Positions 59,463 through 64,000 of a stretch of DNA of 64,000 nt are shown in pieces (position 1 is the first letter of the stretch; every line of letters begins with the position of its first letter). A model generated the notes under the pieces. It did no database searches. It was not told where the DNA came from and saw only the letters and a list, made by a program, of their open reading frames with translations. The translations under genes and the position numbers were made by a program. The stretch comes from Straminergon stramineum. Its lineage: Eukaryota; Streptophyta; Bryopsida; Hypnales; Calliergonaceae. Location of the stretch: NCBI GenBank assembly GCA_963920665.1, contig OY987267.1, positions 19,964,001 through 20,028,000 on the forward strand. Reading direction: 5' to 3'.

Positions 59463-61479
59463 AACAAATCAACATTGACTAGTTCATGCAACTAAGAAAA
59501 AATCAAAGGAGAAATTGATAGTGATTTCAACCATAGTTTAACCTTAAAATAATATAGAGGCCCAAAAGTGGCTGATGGATGACTTTCTAGATCACTATAG
59601 AAATGACGAATGCACCTATTGGAAGGATGAGACCTATCACCAAGATACTTTGCTAGCAATTATCTAATTTATAGACCAATTGGTGAACTCATTCTTCATT
59701 TCTACACTAAATTCACTTCGAAAGTCATCCACATATTGCCCACTTTTTGGCCTTTGCAATATTTTAGGGTCGATATGCCATGAGATATTGGCCAACTTAA
59801 CTTGTCTTTTCTACATGGACTAAAATGACATTCCAAATTTGTTCTCAAATGTTGAGATTTTAGAAAAACAAAACACAATCTAAGTGAGTTCATATTGATT
59901 GTCTGAATTGGCAATTTTTGTTAAATTGATGTGATTCCGAGAGCTAATAGTTGCGGCACAATCATCTCCACAAAGCTCTAAAAACTAGGATAGGTTTATC
60001 TAGATTTCCGTTTCAGGTTGCACTCCCTGAAATGTGTCAAAGTCTTGAAAATCTGTCAATGTGCTAATTTAACAAAATTTTAACATACTCAAATATGTGC
60101 ACAGAGGACACAAGGTTCCACACTATGTACCCTCTGTGTACATTTTTCACACAGGAGATTCTCAATGAACTGGGTGTCAATACCAGATTTTCTCATCAAA
60201 GAACACAGCACATTCAGCACAGAACCGGCAAAGTCTTGCCGCCGTTTAAAACTAATTCGAGTTACATCCATGCTCATCGAAGCACACTGACTAAGTTAAC
60301 TAAGAGACATGCTTGACATCCTTCAGTTGACAGATGGTTATCTCTCATAAAATCTAGTACCTCTTATTCAGTTTCAGGAAGGAGAATTAATTCCAGAACT
60401 GTACTAGCTAATTCTACAGCCTACCCTGGATATATGTTAACACTTGGGAGCAAGGAAACCTGTAACACTTAAGTGGTGTTAACACTTTAACACTTGTTAG
60501 GGGTAGTATAGATAATTTGAAAAACATACATGAAAAACACTCTTATGTGACTTTGGAATTAATAACAACAATAACACTTATAAAAATAAAGGATGAATAT
60601 ACATAAAATATGAATGTCATCATACATCAAAGCATAATGGAAGAACAATTCTAAGTAGTTTCATGAGATTCTTGTACACACCTCTAATGATACTTAAGGA
60701 TCTCTTTCTTTTGCACCAAAGAAAATTCAAAGCCCTTCCCCATTGTAGACCTAAACTTCTAGCTTGCTCTTGAAATCATCAAAGCACAAATTTGTCACAA
60801 CATCATAACCGATCGCTAAATCCTCAAGTGGCACAACACTAAAATATAAAGAGATTGATGCAAGAAAACTTGAAGTTGAAATTTGCCAAAAACATTGATG
60901 AAACTTACAAGCAATATTGTTTACATGACGTGGAATGGATAATGTGTGAAGATACTATGAACTATATATGGTACTATTAATGCCAACTACAATATGATTT
61001 TTACACTACATTAGGGACATAATTCAATTTCATCCAAGTTATAAATTTTCATAACCTCACTTTCATCCAAAGTAACACTTATTGAGGTGAATTCATTGAA
61101 GAAGAGAGCACAATTTTCATAAATTCTTTGAACAGTTAACAATTAATACTTACTAGACTACTAGTGTACTTAGGGGGAACACAATTTTCCTTAACACATG
61201 CAATTTTAACACTTATCAGGATAACAGATATTAAAGGTGGACTGTAATCTGTACAGTACAATATCTGATCACTAGATCTTCTGTACGTTTACGGTCAATT
61301 ATTGAAAAAATTGATCCCTAATAACTTTTTCACATGATATTCAAATAATACATACTTACGTTTATTGGAACGTCTTTACAATCGCGAACAAGGAACTCAC
61401 AAGTCTACCAGAAACTATGCTCACGCAAAATGTGTCAGTTTTAGATTCTCTTAACGTAGTCACTTGTACTGCACGGTAA
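59463..61479. other. Intergenic, no gene recognised
   Basis: Mostly AT-rich. 60060-60310 is more balanced with open frames on both strands, but none recognisable. 60430-60500 is rich in TAACACTT motifs, which recur singly at about 60575, 61072 and 61207. No transposon ends fixed. Confidence 0.4.
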
Positions 61480-61830
61480 TTACGCTAAATACATTTCATG
61501 TTGGAGTATGTCAGAAGCAACTGAGAGTTCCATCAAAGGTTCCTTTCCCAAGATCGCTCCAGCCCAAACTCCCCCTGCTTCAAAATATGCAACTTCTCCA
61601 CCGAAACTGACTGCACTGTTACTTATGCATTTCACAAAATTCTAAAAAACTCTCTATTGGTAGCATCTGCAAATAATTATTAGTGCATGAACAAAGAAAA
61701 ACTCGCGATTAAACAAGTTGAAACAGGATAATGGAAATTAATCTCTCCAAGTAAGATCGACCTGACTTACATGATTGGATGCAGCATGCTTGGTTGCAAG
61801 AAGCAAATGGTATGCAAAAGGAGCAAACAT
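61480..61830 (-). CDS. Possible two-exon small protein gene, unrecognised
   Basis: On the minus strand, ATG at 61830 opens 20 codons to 61771, followed by a perfect donor CAT|GTAAGT, a 129-bp intron ending TTTTTTAG, and a second exon 61641-61480 (TAA); phase 0, 73 residues. The predicted protein starts MFAPFAYHLLLATKHAASNH and continues with SAVSFGGEVAYFEAGG and VWAGAILGKEP. I do not recognise the family. The DNA here is balanced in composition, unlike the AT-rich surroundings, and a TGA precedes the ATG in frame. It could be the 3' end of a larger gene or chance. A 156-codon frame overlaps on the same strand in another phase. Confidence 0.3.
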
Positions 61831-63400
61831 TCAACTTGCTTGCTGCGTCCGGCGAAGCACCATCATTCCGTACGAGCTTGCAAATCATGATGCACTCTCT
61901 CCGATCCCCTCCCAACACGCAGTTGCGCCCTGGAACAAGTTCCAGTACAAGCTGGAAGGGAAACGGAGAGAGTGTATAATGAACTTGAAAACTGAACATA
62001 AACTCCGAACCTTCACCGACTCGATCGGCTATATCAAACACACACTCTGTGAAATGGTCGAAAGAACTCCGCCTGGTGCCCGACTTGGTGTCCAATAGTT
62101 GTCTAAACATTGAAGAGAGGCCAAAACCTTGATAAGGATAGCAGGAAACTTTCAGGTTCCGCAACACTCTCAAAAACATAACCCTCAGACAGGAAACCTT
62201 GAATGATTCAAAGCTAACAGGGGTCTGTTACAGGACTGAACTCCTCTCTAGCAAATCCTGACTATTAAGTCTTAACATGAGACGAAACCGTGATATGGCT
62301 TCAAGGTGTGAGTGGCCCACCTTAAAATCTGGGAGTCTAGACAGTCTTAACCGAAAAGCACAATGTTACGGAGTAAAGCTTAACCAGGTCAGCATAAGAT
62401 CGGCAGATATACGTCAATCTATCTCCCACTTCTAAGGTCGGTGCTCCCGACAAACTAGAACTTCAAAGGGCATCTTTCACCTACTCTATCATATGGAAAC
62501 GCCACTTACTCACAAGTGTCTGTGTTACCTACCCAAGCTACTATCCATCGATCGAAGGAAAGCTAGGATTCTTAAAATCAACGAAGGAAATGCGTTCAAA
62601 CCTAAATCCTTCCACACTTGCAGCCAAGGGTGCACTCACTGGACGAGACGGAGCCACAGCTCAGAGGTGGTCATCTCCGGAGATTGTGACAATTCGTTCC
62701 CAAATCGAGCTTGGGACGAAGGTACACCCAAAGTTTCCAGCATAAGTCTGCAAGGGACTTGAAGTTAGTACTGTTTGGACGGAAAGTACCTACGGAAGGT
62801 ACGGTTTGCAAACCCAGCCTGCACGGGATGAACCTTCAAGCACCCAATTCGTACCTGTACAACGGACTTCACACACGGCAAGGCTCCACAATTCTACCTT
62901 AGTACCACGGAAACCCAAGTTACTGGTGAACCTAAAAGGCTACAATCTTAGAACTGGTTCCCTGAAAGAGTCAGTCGGGGCCAGCGACGTGGTGGTAAGA
63001 CTGGAAGATTCGAGAGACCACTGTGAATGTCGCTTACTTTGCTGGTGCTTGGTATTTTTGGTCGTCACTTTCTGCCGGCTTGCCTGTGGTGCCAGTGAGC
63101 TTTGGCTGTCGCACCCGGTAGTCTTCGATTTTAGATATACGGGTGCACATCGTCCAAGCATCGCTGATTCCAGATCCAGGAGGCTGCCCTATTAGCTGTC
63201 CTGCAGATCCTGCCTGGCTGCCTGTTAGTGTGATTGGTAAGCGTTCAGAACACGGAGAACTCACTTGTCTTGATTTGCAAAGTTTTGTATGAGTTCGCTG
63301 GAAGCAACAGTTCTATACACACAAAGAGAAAACTACAATGACGTTTTCTCTCGCTGAGGGCCTCAGGGTCTAGTTAACGGTTGATGCAAACTCAAATAAA
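61831..63400. other. GC-balanced non-repetitive island, function unknown
   Basis: About 1.5 kb of balanced, apparently single-copy sequence with medium open frames on both strands (for example 62806-63195 plus and 63034-63264 minus). None is recognisable or clearly spliced. It could be the promoter and 5' UTR of the small minus-strand gene, a non-coding transcript or a decayed gene. Confidence 0.35.
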
Positions 63401-64000
63401 ATAAGGACGTAGACTTCTGTAATGATTTCTATTGTAATAGAAAGGATGAACATTGATGAAAAGTGTTTTTAAATTTTTGAGTATATGGTTTGCATTGCAT
63501 GAATTTGCTTGACTTTGTTGACATTGGCACAGAGAATTGAAGTTTTGTATGAATACATTTTCAATGTGAACATTGAAAACTCACAAGGAAAAAATTCATG
63601 ACTTTCGTTTCTGATTATTTCATTGTATTTATAAGTTGAAATTTCTTAAAAATTTCATATAAAATAATGTTTTCATTTACTCATTTAATCACATGCTAAA
63701 CAACATGAACCTATGTCATAGTATTCACAATTGTTCTCTTTCAAACTAAGTTATTTAGTTACAAACAAATTCAATAAAATCATGAAATGAATGTCATGAA
63801 TGATCTCCTTGTGACTTTTCAGTGTTAACATTTAAAATGCTCACACATCAAAACTCCAATTCTCTATAAAAACATCAACCTAATCAAGCCAATTCATGCA
63901 TGAAGTAACATGTTGACGTTGACTTTCAAACAACATTATGTACCGTAAGACTTGAGAAGATCTCACTTGAGTGCGGAATTCTGATTTGAACCTGATGGAA
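63401..64000. other. Intergenic, no gene recognised
   Basis: AT-rich end of the window; several short inverted words such as CATGAAT/ATTCATG but no defined element. Confidence 0.4.

Noticed and set aside
61709..62179. 156-codon minus-strand frame
   Set aside because: Overlaps the better-supported spliced frame in another phase and has no recognisable domain; could still be part of an unknown gene.
62806..63195. 129-codon plus-strand frame
   Set aside because: No known motifs, and competing frames are open on the other strand.
1..64000. CRISPR arrays, operons, rRNA and tRNA genes
   Set aside because: Spliced plant genes show this is eukaryotic nuclear DNA; I found no sequence with tRNA box A/B arrangement or rRNA similarity.

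Overview
The window is nuclear DNA of a land plant, most likely a seed-free one. All five recognisable protein genes are plant versions of their families and carry many introns. A nuclear cox1 fragment starts MNNFAQRW, the N-terminus I associate with bryophyte-type mitochondrial cox1 rather than the flowering-plant form. I cannot name the species; a lycophyte or bryophyte is a low-confidence guess. Intergenic DNA is AT-rich and packed with small inverted-repeat transposons.

Layout. 60-1256 (+) holds the last three exons of a PDR-type ABCG transporter, including a GC-AG intron. 1.3-17 kb is gene-poor. It contains an hAT-like MITE with an exact 8-bp target duplication, Stowaway-like elements, a 1.95-kb A-B-A'-B' interleaved inverted repeat flanked by TTAA, two tandem arrays and a two-copy dispersed repeat. 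17806-21844 (+) is a complete five-exon GT14 glycosyltransferase. 25080-26559 (-) is a two-exon group-1 LEA protein with a degenerate repeat array in its intron. 28.4-31.1 kb has an hAT-like element, a decayed mitochondrial cox1 copy split by a 118-bp inverted-repeat element, and a full copy of a TIR family that makes 4-bp duplications. 32461-36463 (-) is a complete ten-exon ornithine aminotransferase. 38028-38763 is a Stowaway-like element. 40989-46295 (-) is the farnesyltransferase beta subunit, whose frame closes only if a 17-nt microexon is included. 46430-47763 is a long-TIR element just upstream of it. 47.8-64 kb is mostly repeats. The clearest part is a nest at 54873-57327: a TIR element invaded separately by a 987-bp solo LTR (TG...CA, GTCTT duplication) and by a younger copy of its own family. 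A possible two-exon small gene lies at 61480-61830.

The five genes (drug/lipid export, arabinogalactan glycosylation, desiccation protection, ornithine/proline metabolism, protein prenylation) are unrelated single loci. They do not form a pathway cluster. The most novel material is the mobile DNA: the GGGTGATTGCAAGA family with subterminal TAGTAC motifs, and the interleaved inverted repeat. Exon coordinates were derived by hand from splice consensus, reading phase and family similarity.
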